Shown piece by piece: positions 48,102-62,420 of a DNA stretch of 64,000 nt. Source of the stretch: Atrichornis clamosus. Its lineage: Eukaryota > Chordata > Aves > Passeriformes > Menuridae. The notes beneath the pieces were generated by a model. That model saw only the letters and a program-made list of their open reading frames with translations. It was not told the DNA's origin and ran no database searches. Where the stretch lies: assembly GCA_013400975.1 (NCBI GenBank), contig WBMZ01003306.1, positions 62,001 through 126,000 of the forward strand, given 5' to 3'. A program made the position numbers and the translations under genes. Each line of letters begins with the position of its first letter. Position 1 is the first letter of the stretch.

Positions 48102-51100
48102 ATCAGAAATCAGGATTTGGGCTGCCAGTAGCAGCTTTGTTGGATGTATCCATCCAGACTTGAAATTCATTCTTCGGCATGTATTCTGTTAGAGAAAAAA
48201 AAAAAAGTGGGGAACAAAACCTATTTACAGAGATTATTTATATAGAGATATTTCTACTTCATTTGTACAGAATTCTGAGTTTTGGTCCAGAGAGAGGAGC
48301 ACTGAGAGCATAAAGCATAAATTGTGCCAAGTCCAAACCATGCTACTGTGAATACCTCAGCAGGCCTAGGTTTTATGGAAGATAAAAGATAAAAATGATA
48401 CATTTCTGTTAGGAATATATTTTTTAATTTTTTTCCTAAAACTATGTAACAGAGTACCCTAAAGAGCTACCAACTACCTTTCAAGAAACCAGCCAGAATT
48501 TTTTAGGCAAACAAGGCAAAAAGTCACAAATAATCCTACTCAGTGTTGGCAGTAACTCTCTCCCAATTTAATTTAAAAGCTTGCAGTATGCAAAGCAGTT
48601 TTTATTGGAAGACTTTCATATGTTCTCTTCCTCAGACAAAGCAGTTTACTAATTAACAGAACATATTTTTCAGCCGAAACAGACCCCTGTGATCACTTAA
48701 GTGAGAGCTGACTTCAAAACCATGCCCACACTTGCCCAGTTCAGGATGAACACTGGGTTTCTAAAGCATTGCTTCAACAGAAGATCTATTCTCTAGTGAG
48801 TGACCTAAAGAAAAAGCATAAGGGCCTATGCAGCTTCATATCTTGTGGGAATTACTCTGCCTTTTGATGCTCTCTAAAAGGTTAAAATACTCTGTCCAGG
48901 CTGGAGCCATTCCATCTCCCTTCACAGAGGAGCACTCTTTAGCTCTTTGGTGAAGGGAGTGACCTGAGTAACAGCAGCCTCTGCCATTTCCTGCCTCAAC
49001 ACCCAAAACTGGATTTGAATTTTGATCTCCCAACGCTGAAGCACACATTAAAACCCTTGGGAATTCAGGGGGCAGCTGCCTCCATCCAGTTGATTACTTA
49101 GTCACCAGCCCAGGGTGGGAATTTCCGGCTTAATGCTGGCAGGGCTGTTCACTTCCAGCTGGAAGCATCCAATTCAGCAGCCAAAACAACGTAGTTTTTC
49201 TATACACTCATAGTCTGTCACATTTCCCTTGTGCCATGTAAAGTTGTCCCCCAAAAGCACAAATAATCTTATTTAGGAAACCGTTTGCCACGAATAGGGA
49301 CAAGAAGTTTCCTTTCTCTCCTAAACCACCAAAGAATGCACATTTAATTTCATTTTATTATATTTTTAACATTCTTATTTCTTATCAGTTATTGAATTGT
49401 CTGCATAAAATTAGACATCTCTACTGTACTAAGCAATACCTAATCAGGAGGATGCACGAGGGCCATCAGGATGCCAGGCCAAGTGAAAAGCTGCAAATCC
49501 ATCTTTGCTTGATTTCAATGCCAAAGGATGGTATAGGGCACTGGAGGGAGAGAGGAGGTAAAGACCTGCCATTTGTGGTAACTCAACCCTACATTCCTGT
49601 GTTGTGAGAGAGTTTTCTCTCTCAGCATTTACACGTCCCAGTTACTGTGCTTTGTGCTTCATCCACCAAGAACATAATTCTTTTCTGCCTTTATGAAAAT
49701 CAAATTGATTTTGCCAGGGAAAATACAGTTTTTGTTACTGATGAATTGAGAGGCACGTGTGCTGCTCTGATCACTTCCCCAGTCTGCCTGAAATCTGGAG
49801 TTAAGCAGAGAATCTGCCAGAGGGGTGATTTCTACCATATTTATATGTATTTTTCATACGTACCTCTTCACTCAAAAAGAGCAAAAAGCATTTACATGGG
49901 TGTACTAGCTGTGGGCAAATACATAAAGAAAACCTAAGTTTAAATTATGTCAAGATTACAGCAAAAAAGCAATAGCTCTGAATATTCTGATTAAGGCTGA
50001 CAACCCAGTTTCAGCTCCTACAATTGTATTAAAATGAAATTTTAATGCCAGAAGGCATAATGTGAAGACAGACAACTGGTTTAAAGCTTGAATTTTTTTT
50101 TTACTGGTTTATTATTATTTATTATAGTAAGTCTTGTGTTTCGTATGTAATATTCATCTACAATTAGATCTGCTATTAAAAAAGATACCGTAGAGGGAGA
50201 ATAGAATGTGTGAGTCTGTAAGGGTGGCACTAAAAGAGCAGCATTAGTATGTGTTTAATAATGTATGGAGGCTGGAATTGTTCCATCATCAACCTGTCAT
50301 TCAAAATGTTTCCGATACAGCCATTGATCTGACATCTCTTTCGTGGTTTAATAACATTGTGATTGATGCCTGAGTGGATATAATACAAAAACCTTTAGAA
50401 ATGTAAAAACTGAGCAGGTTGAGCATTGCTTTCAGTCCTTGTTGCTCAGCACTTCCGCAGTTGGCTATCAGCAGCAATAACGTGCTTCTTTGGTGGAAAG
50501 AAGATTTGCTTTATTCTTTCTCCTCTGCTTCTCCTTCCTGAAGGAAGTTTTCTACTCTACACTTTCTTAGTTGGGGTTTTCCTCCCCTCCCTGCTGTTAG
50601 CATCCTTTTCATTTACTGCTTGGGTTCCACTTGCATTCAGTAGTTTGAATAGCAGCTTTTGTTAGTCCTCATTGGCAGAGGGGTAACTCCAACTTTTTCT
50701 CCCTTTTCTTCCGAACTGCCTTCCTGTAGCCTTGTTTCATCTCAAACCTTTGAGGCCCACACCAATGGGAGAGTAAGTAGAAGCCAGGTTTTTTACTAAA
50801 ACTGATAGCTCAACTAGGCTGCTTAATTGTTCTTCACACTTGCAGACAGTTCACTCCGTTTTCAATTTCTAATTTAGAAACATAATAGGCAACTTACAAA
50901 ATAGGCCCTCCATTGCACTTTTTAAACAACAACAACAAAAATTTGTTTAATTATTCCAGATACTCTATATTAAAAATGCAGTCAGGTGGAAGAATTGCAC
51001 TGACATAATGTGGGCTTCTGTTGTAACTGCAAACTACCCTAAGTCAGCTTTCCTGGTTTATAGTATCACTGAATTTTCTCAGTGGAATAGCAGGCTTGTT

Positions 51101-54100
51101 ATGCAGGTACATCAGTCTTATCTTTCACTTTGTTAGTTCTTTTTGTTGCCAGCAAAGCTTGATGATATCTCCAGAACCCTTCAATGGAACAACAAGCTTG
51201 TTATAAGTTTTTTATCTTTTATTTCCTTCGGATACTCCATGGTCACTGGTGGTTTAAAATGTCACCTGAAGGCCTCAGCAGAATAACTGCTTTGTTAGAT
51301 AGGGTTGGGGTTTTTTTCCTGTTTAATCTTCAATTCTATTTGCAGATACTACAGCTACATGGAGCTGAAACATCATCTCATTCCCCTCATGTTCAGATTC
51401 TTGTTCAAAAAGTACTCTCTGTTATTCTAATTGTGTGTCACAAGGTCCTTGGAGAGTTACAGGAGCAAAGTTTCTTTGCAGTCTTGTGCCTTTCACGTTA
51501 TCAGGTGTTAATCTTAGAGCTCATTTATTTTATTTATTGACTGACAGTTTCAGTTACTGTTTGTGTGGAAAATATAGGACTGAACCCATTGCAAATGAAA
51601 TAGCCTAGTTCAGGTTGAAACTGAGATCTTCCTTATCCATTTACTCAGCCAAGGTTCAGGGCAAATGCAAGTGATTAACAACATGGCGCTGTCTGGGTCA
51701 GGAGATCCGTTTAAGGAGAAATTATTCTGGTTGGAAAGGAGAAGATCAGCATTAAATCTCTCAAGATTTATAAAAAACAAATAACTCCTCCTGCACCTTC
51801 CTTCCCAAACAGTCTCTCGAAAGGCAGCTCCAATTTACCTAATGCATAACTGGAGATAAAAAAGAGACAGTGCAACTGAAAAACACCAGATTCAAAGTAG
51901 TCAACAGTGGACAAAGAACTTTTATCATGAAGGATTTGATCAATTTGCAGAATTCTCTGCCACTAAATATTATTGAGACAAATATGTTAGCAATCTTAAA
52001 AAAATAAGCTCAGTGTTTCTATAAGGTAACGTTTGTGGATCCAACGGTATTTTTTGTAGAAAAATTCTTAATTTGATGGCATAGGCCAAACACCTGCTAG
52101 GGTGAGCAAGGAAAGATGTTATCTTTTCACTTTTTGGATCATCCAGAAATTCCCCAGACTTGTGTAAGAATTGGGCCGACCAGCTCTTGTGTAGATGAGA
52201 CTCTTTCTACTCACCTGTTTCAACTTGTTTTCCAGAGTCTATGTTTGACCATAGCTGTGGTTATATGGTATTTTTGAATGAATAAAGTTTATAAAATCCT
52301 GTTTCTGTAGTGTTCCCCCTTCTCTTCTGAACTCAGCTTTACTTCCCTACCATTTGTTGGTAGCAGCTTACTGTTTGCCTTTATGTGCAAGTGTGCCAAC
52401 CTTCAAAGCCACTGCCTGTCATAAGCAGGAAAAGAAAATGTAAAAGGAGAATAAACACAGATGGAGGGAATTCCATTTTTGGTCCAAGCAGCACTTCATA
52501 TGAGCCCAGCAGGTCAGTAGCTTTTATTCTGTGTTAAATTTTACCTTCACACGACACTTCCACAAATGGACAAAGAGCTTTTGTTCAGGACTCCTTGCCT
52601 CTCTTTGAGGTATCAGCTACTGACTCAAAGTGACATCAGCTCAGATTCCCTTTCAGAGAAGGAATCAACTCTCTGATTGTGGTGATAAAAATACACATCA
52701 ACACAAAGCAACAGTGATGGATCAGCAAAGCAAAAATTATCAGCCAGAAGAGCCCTAACTAATATACCTTCATTTTCATCATCAAACTAACCTCATTCAA
52801 ATAATTAATTTGCAGATGACTTCACATAACTGTGAACTAGAACATTTAGAGGCATGTTTCTCATATATTTTCTTAAATATGACTGCTGTAGTTCTATTTT
52901 GTGATGTCTAGAATCGCCACCTACTGAATGGGAATGTAGTTCAAAGCCACGTCTTCCAAGCACGGGGGTTTTTTTAATTTAGTGATAGCCATGCACTGCA
53001 TATAAAATGATTTTTTAAATATTTTTAAGTAATGAATAGAAACTGAAAGCCATAAAACTGGTAGTATCTGGCATATAGTTAGTGGTCTGCAGAACTCTGC
53101 CAAAAGGCTCACCTACAGTCATAGTCACAGAAATTTTTGTTGATATCTCTGCTAGAGATCAAACAAGATTGTGAACTCATTTTTCTAACTACTGCTAGGT
53201 CATTACCCTAACAACTGTGAATTTTAAGAGGAAAAAAGATAGTGTTCACACATTTTCATGTGAAATTGTGCTGATGCTACAAATGACAGGGCTGGTTTGG
53301 AGGAGAGAAGTTTAGTTTCATTCGGCTTAGTTTGGCTTTAGTGATTTGTACAAGATTTAGCTGAAAGAATCTCTTTATTTAACAGACAGGGAAGTAGAAA
53401 AGAGGAACAAATAATAGGATTAAAAAACCCTGAAAATAAATCTAGATTTGAAACATTCTGCCACACCTACAACTGACAAACTCCATAAAACGTGGGAAAC
53501 AAAATACTCTAAATGTCAGGTCTGTCATCTGTATTTCCTTGTTGGGTTTCTCTTTTGTAAATGTGTTTTCCATTTTCAATCAAGAACAGACCTGTTTGCC
53601 TTATTAGAATGAAACTTATTTTTATTGTGCTGCCTCTGTTTAAAGAAGCCTCAGGTAATTCTGACAGAAATAATGAATATGGCCTTCCAGAGAAGTAATA
53701 AATCCAAATATCAGTGGTGAAGGCAAACTCTGTGGGGTCTCTGTAATACAAGGCAAGTTTAAGGATCTTAGGGGAGTGAAGGGTGTTTTTCGAAACTGTG
53801 GCCATGTGAAAAGCAAGAAATGTCTCCCAGAGGTGCTGCTTCCACAGCTCTTCTCTGCCATGAGCTGGGAATCAGTCCTATGGTCATATCTCCACACGTG
53901 CAAGTGCACATAAGCACAGAAATCAATCCTTAGTGGGGCTGTAACCTCAGTGGAAAAGAACAACGTGATCAATTATATGGAGAAACAACTAAATTCTGCT
54001 AAGTTCTGTTGCAGTCTTTCACACGGTATCATTTCCATCTAAGTATCAACTTCAAACACAGATGTAAACTTTCGCTGAAAGAAAAGGGCATGAAGGTGAA

Positions 54101-57100
54101 AAACAACAGTAGCTCACAACACAATGTAGGTGCAAGAAGGGTGTCCATGGAAAGGAGGAGAAAGTTTAGCGGTGCTGACAAGGATCTGAAAGTAAAATAG
54201 GATAACTTTAATATGTTGCACAAACTGGTAATATGTTATGAGCTGGACTAGTGTTTGAATGTTTGGGACATCGAGAACTTAACTGGGCCAAACACTCAAA
54301 TCCACAGGAGGGACTTTGTGGACACAAAACCAGAGCAGTGGTCTAATAGCCTTTTTCATCTCTAACCTCTGTTTTTCATCACAAAGAAATATTGATATTT
54401 CAGTTAAAGACAAATAATAATAATTTAATTTTTATTTTCTATTTATTTAAGTACTGAGAACTCAGAGAGTTATAAAAACATTTAAAGATGTTTACTGATG
54501 TACCAAGATTCAGAAAATTGCTGTAAATCAAAATAACATTTTATTTACAATGTCTGAGGTTTACACAAAGAGTAAACACATGTTGCAACTGACGATTCAC
54601 AGTATCCACTTACTAAAAAACATTTGGGACCAAGAGGTAAGACTGACTAATTTCAACATGTGTTGTGTGGATTAGTAAGTATGCTTCTTGCTTTTGGCTT
54701 TTTTTTTTCATGTCCAATGGGATGGGTACATTTTGTTAAGCAAAATGTTTCTTCTTTGAGCAGCAACCTCTGAAATTACATTTCCAATGTTCTCTCATAG
54801 GGGAAATCTTAATTCCAGGGGCACTGGGACTTCGCAGAAACTCTAGATTGCAGATGTTGGAGTGTTTCGGAAATCAACACATTGCCACATTATTACAAAC
54901 ACATACAAGGGAGCTGAAAGTGAATTTAATCTGAAAGATGTTCAGTATTTTGTGTATTTTAATCACAGTGGCAGAAATAACATAACCTGTGTATTGGACA
55001 AAGGCCTGGACCTGCAGATTCTCGCAAAAATAATTTTCTGTTGATTTTCATTGCCTTTTCCCATATCGTATCCTACTGAATTTCAGCTCACAGTGCATTT
55101 TACAGTTAATCCACATGGTTTATCAGATGGTTGGCAAGCTGGTACCCCAAAGGTTTAAACTTCCCATAAGACAAATTGCCAGTGCTTTTGAGGTATCTTT
55201 CTTATTTTCTTCTGGAAAGAGCAGCCTGTTCAGGGTTCACTCATTTGTGAAGCAAGGTTAAATGAAGGAGCTAAAGGTACAGTCTTCATACATTGTGTAA
55301 GACACTGGGATCCTATATATACTGTGATTTCAGCCTGAAGTTCTCAAAAAAGGGTAAGCTTTGTTCAAATGATTTACAATTCCATAGGGACTGCTGATGG
55401 CAATAACCTCTGTGCCCTCTGATGGTGTTTTATTATCTGTGAGTTATGGGTGATTCTGTGTCAGAGCTACGAGACTGTAGAATCCTCTCACTCCTAAAAG
55501 ACTCAATTTGGGAGGAGGGTTCTGCTATACCTAATATTTACTATGAAACAACTCAGTCAGCACATTTCATTGAGCTGTAGCAAAGGGTTTGAGAGCAGCT
55601 GTGTTGAGTGAATTTGGGAGTTTGCTGAATTGATTTGTTTTTCTAGCAAGGTGATGAACTGTTGGACACAGCAGATTTCTACTGTGTGGCAGAGGTGAGC
55701 TGCACCACATCAGGATGGGTGCAGGGACCACTCGTATCCCAGAGGCACACTTTTTCTAGTGCCATGAAAAACTGCTCTAGCCTTCGTGATTTTTTGTGGC
55801 TTTTGAATGTGATAGACATACCTGTGTGCTTCTAATTTTGCCTTCATAATTTTATCAGTTGTAATACAGCAATAGACACTTTCTTAAGAGTTTAGTATCT
55901 AAATGTCCAAATTATTGTACATTTGCCAACCTCAAGTCCCTGTTTTTCTTTGTTGTGTTTCCCTGGGTGGTTTCCCTTAAATCAGTATAAAATTTATGTG
56001 ACACAAACAAATTTCACTGATGCAAAAACTTCATGCTGTTTGTGTTCTCTGGCTTGTGAAGAACAGCTGTATGCAGGGTTTGCAGGATAGAACAAAGATG
56101 CTGTGATTCCCAAAGGGAATTTTTTCCAACCACTCAAGCACCTGACTGCTCCTTTCCTCCTGTTTACTGTAATTCTGCTCTCTGCTGCCAGCCCTTTCCA
56201 CCTAAAATACCTGCACTAGACTAAAAATGCACTCACTAAAAAATGAGTTTTCTCTTTTGTTCTTTTTTGAATGACCATTTTTGACAGTGCAAATTGGAGT
56301 GACAGAAATACAGTAACAAAGTGGAGTAAGTATTTGGCTATGATGGTAGTCCCACAGATAACCTTGCATATCTTATCCACAGAATCCAAATTGGTGCTCA
56401 AAATTTTAGTGTTGAAAGATAATTTTTTAACAAAAACTATTTTGCTGCCTTACTTTTAACATGCAAGTGCTCCTAACTAGCTGTAGTAGGACTGATTTCC
56501 TCTGAAGATAGTGGGCTTACCTCACAACCTTTGATTTTCTGTGAATAAATGGCTATTTCATCTGAGTGACCATAATTTGATTCATTTTTTATTTTCCTAT
56601 AGATGTTCTAGAAGATTATTTTATTACATGAAGTTTATTCATAACTAAAAAATGCAAGTAGCAACAACTTCAGATTTCCTTGATGTGTTATGGGACTTAG
56701 GGAAATAATTAGTTGCAAAAAATTCCATTCAGTGTGTGGCCATTGGTTGAAGAAGAATGTTTCCATATTTTATTTGTATAACTTGTGCCTAAACTATATT
56801 GAGAGCAGAAGAACACTGACCTTCCTGAAATTTCTACCCTTTGTTTAAAACTGAATGTATCAGTTAGAAATCAGAAAATGATTGATGGAAAAATTTAAAG
56901 TAATTAACCTGCAACAGAAGGCAATGAAAATAATAATACATTTCAAGGTTTATAAATCTACTTTTCTCTTTCATTCATTTTCATACAAATGTTATGAGCA
57001 GTGATATATTTTCTTGTGTTTCAAAAGAGAAAAATATGGCTTAAGCATCATGGCATCATCTTGATTTTATTTTTAATATTAGGATTTTTATTTTATTGCA

Positions 57101-57559
57101 CACATTATTGGATATGTGTTCCAAGGAATGGTAATACATATGATTGCAATTACAAGTCTGGCACAGAAGTGTAAAGTATTAGTGTCTCTGGTCTGTAATT
57201 ATTCTACAGACATCTTTGCAGGCAGAGCTGGTCCCATTGTAAACAAGAAATTGCAGTACTCACCGTTAGTTTGAAGCACTTCCTTTTTTAGGCAGTTCAG
57301 TTTATGGAGCTGTGGAGTTTCTATGGAAGTACTCTAACTCCATCTGCACATATCCAGTAGATTTCTGCCAAACATTTCTTCTTTTTCTTTTCTTTTTTTT
57401 CCCCCTGAAGTATAAGTCATACAGGAGGGAATCTATAGCATTTGCTATTCCTCCCAAACACAACAGGACTCCAGTCTTTTCACAGACATCCTGAGGCAGA
57501 GAACAACTGACAAATGACAACAGCAGCACCTATATTTCATTTTATATTCTTAAGGTGTT

Positions 57560-57930
57560 TTAAAAATGTTAATTAAACCTTTTAGCATCACTCCAATAAA
57601 TAATCAAATTAATGCAAGGCCTTCAATTCCCTTTGAGGTAAATGACCTCCGTACAATGTAGTCTTTCTTACAGTATGGGCAGCAGCTCCTGTTCCAAACT
57701 CGGGGATGGCTCAGCTGTACATGTAAGGCAAAACCCAGAGTCCCGGTGTGATGCACTGCCATAAGCTGTTCTGGTCAAGGCAGTTGAATTAATTGGCCCA
57801 TCCGTCTCATTAAGAAGAGAGACAATTTTACCAGTTCTAGTTAGATTTGGCTTTACTGCCTAGCAGTGAAACGTAATTGCTTCTCACTGAATAATCTGTA
57901 ATAATCTGTCCTCTGCAGTAATAATAATGA
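57560..57930. promoter_or_regulatory. Candidate conserved non-coding element
   Basis: The block is repeat-free and clusters AT-rich homeodomain-type cores (GTTAATTAAACC, CAAATTAATGC, TGAATTAATTGGCCC and GTCTCATTAAG). GC-richer stretches containing CAAACTCGGGGATGGC are interleaved. The texture resembles vertebrate developmental enhancers; this is a judgement by eye. Confidence 0.25.
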
Positions 57931-58635
57931 AAAAAACTTTAAAGTAGAAGTTTGCAGTTAACGTAGTGTTCTAAGTTCCCATACCAAATTATATCATGAA
58001 TGTCAAATACATTTTGGCGTTTATATTTCCTTGAGTTCACTAGAAGTATGGACAGCTGTGTCTTGGTGGTTGTATTTAATGTTTTTAGTCTCTCTCTTGT
58101 TTTCATCTTCATGCTCTGTGTAGTATTTCTCATGATCCTTCACAACAAGCAAAAAGTTTCAGTCCTGAGGCAAGGATGACAGTTAAGCAGATGCTGTTTC
58201 AGTTCACAATTACAATTCCTTCAAGGCTATTAGGGGATATTACAGCTGGGCAGGCTGGCAGACCATCCCCCACAAACGCCCTCCATCCTAAGATTAAATC
58301 CATTGTCTCTGACATCAGCCTCTAAGTGAGAGGAATCTGCAAATGCCATTATTCAGCTTCAGGAATAGCCAGTTTTGTATTTTCTAAGTGTTAACTCCAC
58401 TAATTTGTATTTTAGCAGTGCTGCCTGTGAGTTCAGTATAACACTTGTATGCCAGCAGTGATCCTTTTTTGTAAGGTGAATCATGCAAAGTCCTATGGCT
58501 GTAAAGTGCTATAAATTTATTTGACAGGAAAATGTCCACTTTGTCATCTTTGTCATATTCTTGGACAAGAAAATCTGTGCTGCAGTTAGGACTTTGCCCA
58601 CTGCAAATATTTGCACTGCACTTAATCTTTTATAC

Positions 58636-58655
58636 ATATATATATATATATATAT
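58636..58655. repeat. (AT)10 dinucleotide tract followed by short (CA)n
   Basis: Twenty bases of pure AT alternation are followed by GCACACACATA. It is a microsatellite likely to vary in length between individuals. Confidence 0.95.
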
Positions 58656-61600
58656 GCACACACATATCGTGTGTTAAAGGAAAGAAGAAAGGGAACATTA
58701 TGCTCATCGATGAGCACCAAGGCAAGGTGAAGAGGTCTGAGCTTTCCAGTCAGTCCATGTGCCACAGCTAGAAGTGCTTCAAAGAATGGACAACCCAGCC
58801 TAGAAATAGATACACTCCAAGATCCTCCTGAGAAGAACAATCTCTGACTGGACTGTGGCATTTAGAAGAGACCAGGATTGCTTTCCTGTACAGTCTGGGG
58901 TGCATTTGTGCAACATTTGTTCCTTTTTGCATGACTGGAGTAGAGGGATCAGAAGAGTTTACCGTGAGCTCCTGTTAGGGCCTGTGTGGAATTATTTTAA
59001 ATGTATGCATTTAAGGAAAGCTAAAGATGATTGAACTTCAGTTTGATAGCTGTAGTTGGCTTTCTCATCTGTGGTTCTTTTTTTTTTCCAACAATGTATG
59101 TTGCATCCACGCCTTGTCACCAGTAACATTTAAGAGAAATATATCTCTTAGCTTTGCCTCCTGATCCCCTGCTGAAGGGAAGAGTTTAAGAAGTTCTTTT
59201 GAAGCACATGGGGGAAAATGTTACAGCCTTTTTCCTATTCCCAAGTGAATCTATCTGAAACATTCCCAAGTATCTGTGCAGAATCAGTGGTGTCCTATAG
59301 AGGAAAGCTAGATGCCATAATACAGATTTGGGAGAGTGCATGGGGCTGTCTCTCCTGCTGACCTTATCAGTTGTTATAATTGTGCTGTCATTGACAATAG
59401 TGTTTCATTAATCTGGAATTCCATTGGAGAGGATGTCGTGTGGTAGAATTTTTGTCAGCTTTAATGTTCATGAGTGATTTATAATATTCTATGAAATCAT
59501 TATATTATTTAAAGAGTATGTCTACAGCTCTGACTATGCATTGTGACACAATCAAAGGATCTTGTTCTCTCCTAGAACACCCATCTCCAAGCTCTATTCA
59601 TTTTATTTGCCATTTGGAGCATTTATCTTGTACCATTTTCAAGCTGTTACTATGCAGCCCTTGAAAAAGGAATGAAAAATTTTCTCTAAACTTTGTATTT
59701 CATTCAGGTATAAATTTGAAAAAGTTCTATGCCATCAGGATTAAACATGTAGGAATTGCATATTGAAGCATCTTAGAGGATATTCCAGACTATCCTTCTG
59801 CAAAATGAGCAGTGCATCTCTTGGTACATTTTTTTTCCCCCTCTCCTTTATGATGAGTAGCTCACTGGTTCACAGCATTTCCTTTCTCTCACTTGAAATG
59901 GTTTTTAAGTGTGCACCACTGCAAAACCTTCCTTAAAGCCAGTCATGACTGGGAATTTTCTCTTTATATTTTCCCTTTTCCCAGCATTGTCTTTGTTATC
60001 TTGAATTTGCTTTTGGGGCCAGACTTACCCATGTTTTTGAGCTGGATGCAAAGTTTCTCAGTCCCTCACTTCCTAGGTCTGCTCCCGCCCCAGGGAAGCA
60101 CAACCTGGTGGTGCTTGTGAGTGGCACAGTAATACATTGCCTGGATGAGAGCTGACAGTGCTCTGAGAAATATGACTGTACCTCTGCCCTTGATCAGGCT
60201 TCCCATTTGAAAGTTTTCATTTTGGTAATTACATCCTTCCCAGATAGTAGCCCTAGTCATTGATCACACTAATATCATTATAACTGATTCCTGTAAGTCA
60301 CCTTTTAAAGACACTTTCTATGGTTTCTTTTCCCCCTATATCTTCTTCCTCTGCAGTCACAGGATAAGACTTTTTCTGTCTAGCCTTCATCTGATTGATT
60401 AGAAATGCCAAATACTTCCTTTACGTATGGCCTGGTAATATACACATCACATTTCTTCCCCTGGGATCTTAATCAGAACAAGTAATGGCCTTTAGCTTTT
60501 CTCATTAGCAAAATGGAAAAGCACCATACCCAATCCATTAGAAATACAGCATTGTAATATGAATTTATAGGAAAATGGCTGCATGCCAGCAGACATGGAG
60601 TGAGTTTACCTTAAAGGATTTTCAGGGGAAAAAAATAAAAAGGGAGAAAAAGTCACCCTTTCTGTCTGGCTAGCAAACATTTTGAGCCATAACTTATCAT
60701 GCCTGTCTGTCAGGTATTTTGCTGTTGCTCCTTAAGTGCTGTTTGGACATCTCTGTCATAAAAAGGGCATTCTTAAGGAGAAAATATGAAAATATGGGTG
60801 TTTGTACACGTATTAATGTCATCCCTAATGTTGATTCCTTTCCTGGATTATTCTCCTCATATTCTCCATCAGAATTAGAGGGAGAGGAGGAAGTTGGGAA
60901 GATTTTATTTGCTTTGCTTTTAATTTTTCACAGAATGTGCTAACCTGAAAAAATGTATCAAGAACAACCATTACAGCACACTCGTCTATCAAGTTGAGCC
61001 TGCTGCTATGCTTTTTTTAGCCCTGTCTAAAACTATTTACAATCAGTACACTGAGAGTGAGGACAAGACTGATTAACGGGGTTTTTTTCTCCAATGATAT
61101 GAATTGCTTTTCACTTGGTCTGGTCTTTATTAGCCCTAAAATTATTAAAATTCATACTCCAGCACTGAAAACTTTCAGTGCTTATATTTTCCAGAAGTGT
61201 AAGAAGGTGTTAAAGCACAAATCCATACCAAATGATAATTGTATATAATTTGAATGCATATGAGCTGACTCTGTCTCCTTTGGAAAGCCAGCACTGAAAG
61301 AACACAAAGAACAGCCTTGGAATGCTGCTATTCTGCCAGCACTAAGACACATCTGTTTTGCTGGCCCCTTCAAGCATTGCTAATGTTATTCCTGGTAAAA
61401 TAAATACTAAGCAAACCCATACAGCTATATCAAATAGTGTTGTGTGAAAAATGGGCACTTGCACTTTTTTATTTTTTTTAAACAAGCCTCAGGTTTCCTA
61501 AGTGTTCAGTTGCTCACCTGTACAAAGTGAGAGTCAAAGCTGAAGCATCAAGCTTGCATTCTTGGCTATTTCACTTACCATTCAGCAGCTGTGCTGATCA

Positions 61601-62079
61601 CACTTACCCAACAAAACAGCACGTCCCAGTACAAGGTAAAGAAAATAGTGTAGTGAAAGAGTGTGAAAGACCTGCAGTAGTCAAAAGGGGAAGGCATTCT
61701 AAAGGGACTTCTTTAGGAGGGGAATTATTGATTAGATGACAGACAGGAGGCTTAAGGAAGGGAGGGATGACTATTTTTTTAAATATTGGGATTTTTTTGT
61801 TCTTCTTTCTTTTTCTGTTTTGTTCTTCTGCTGGTTTTGGTGTTAGTTGTTTTGTTTAATTTCTGGTGTCTTTCCTTCTTCCTTACCTCACCCCTCATCA
61901 TTTGGATGAAACAATGATGAATTAGGAGAGATTCTGTGTAATTCCTGCCATGCATTAAGTTTAGGAGTTCAGCACTGTTAGCAGATTGATACATGGTAGA
62001 TAGGCTGATGGCATAGCTCAGTCCACTTAGGCAGCACTCTGCTGAAAGACAAGGCTTCTCCTTTGCTTTTGCAGCCCTA

Positions 62080-62420
62080 TTGCTGATACGATCTGATATA
62101 TCTCAGAGATTCTCCCACAGCTGATAATTAACATACTTAGGCAGACTGTAATATTTTTACTCAGTCACACTTTATCAGTAGGGTATTGACTTTAATTTTA
62201 AGGGGACCCTTCCTCCATAAGAATTTCAAGAGTTTGTGGAAAGCGGTAAAAAATGCTTCCAAAAATGCTTGCTATTACCACCTTCCACAGCCCTGACGTG
62301 AAGCAAAGCTAATTATCATGTAAATATATTTAAAGATTTTGTCACAGCAATTTTTATGTTAATGAGAAGCAATATTTTGTACTGCATTGCTTTAAAACAC
62401 TGTATTTTAAATGTATTAAA
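62080..62420. promoter_or_regulatory. Candidate conserved non-coding element
   Basis: The block is repeat-free, with several GATA-type cores (CTGATACGATCTGATATATCTC, GCTGATAATTAAC, CTTTATCAG). An AT-rich stretch containing GCTAATTATCATGTAAATAT follows. No gene is recognised. Function is inferred from motif density only. Confidence 0.23.

Noticed and set aside
48830..49170. GC-richer pocket considered as a possible solo LTR
   Set aside because: No TG...CA ends, poly(A) signal arrangement or flanking duplication could be found.
57480..57540. Stretch whose translation looks a little like the RBMS3 MTAAAPM segment of the next exon
   Set aside because: No acceptor at the right place, similarity limited to a few codons, and the peptide does not continue into the expected sequence.
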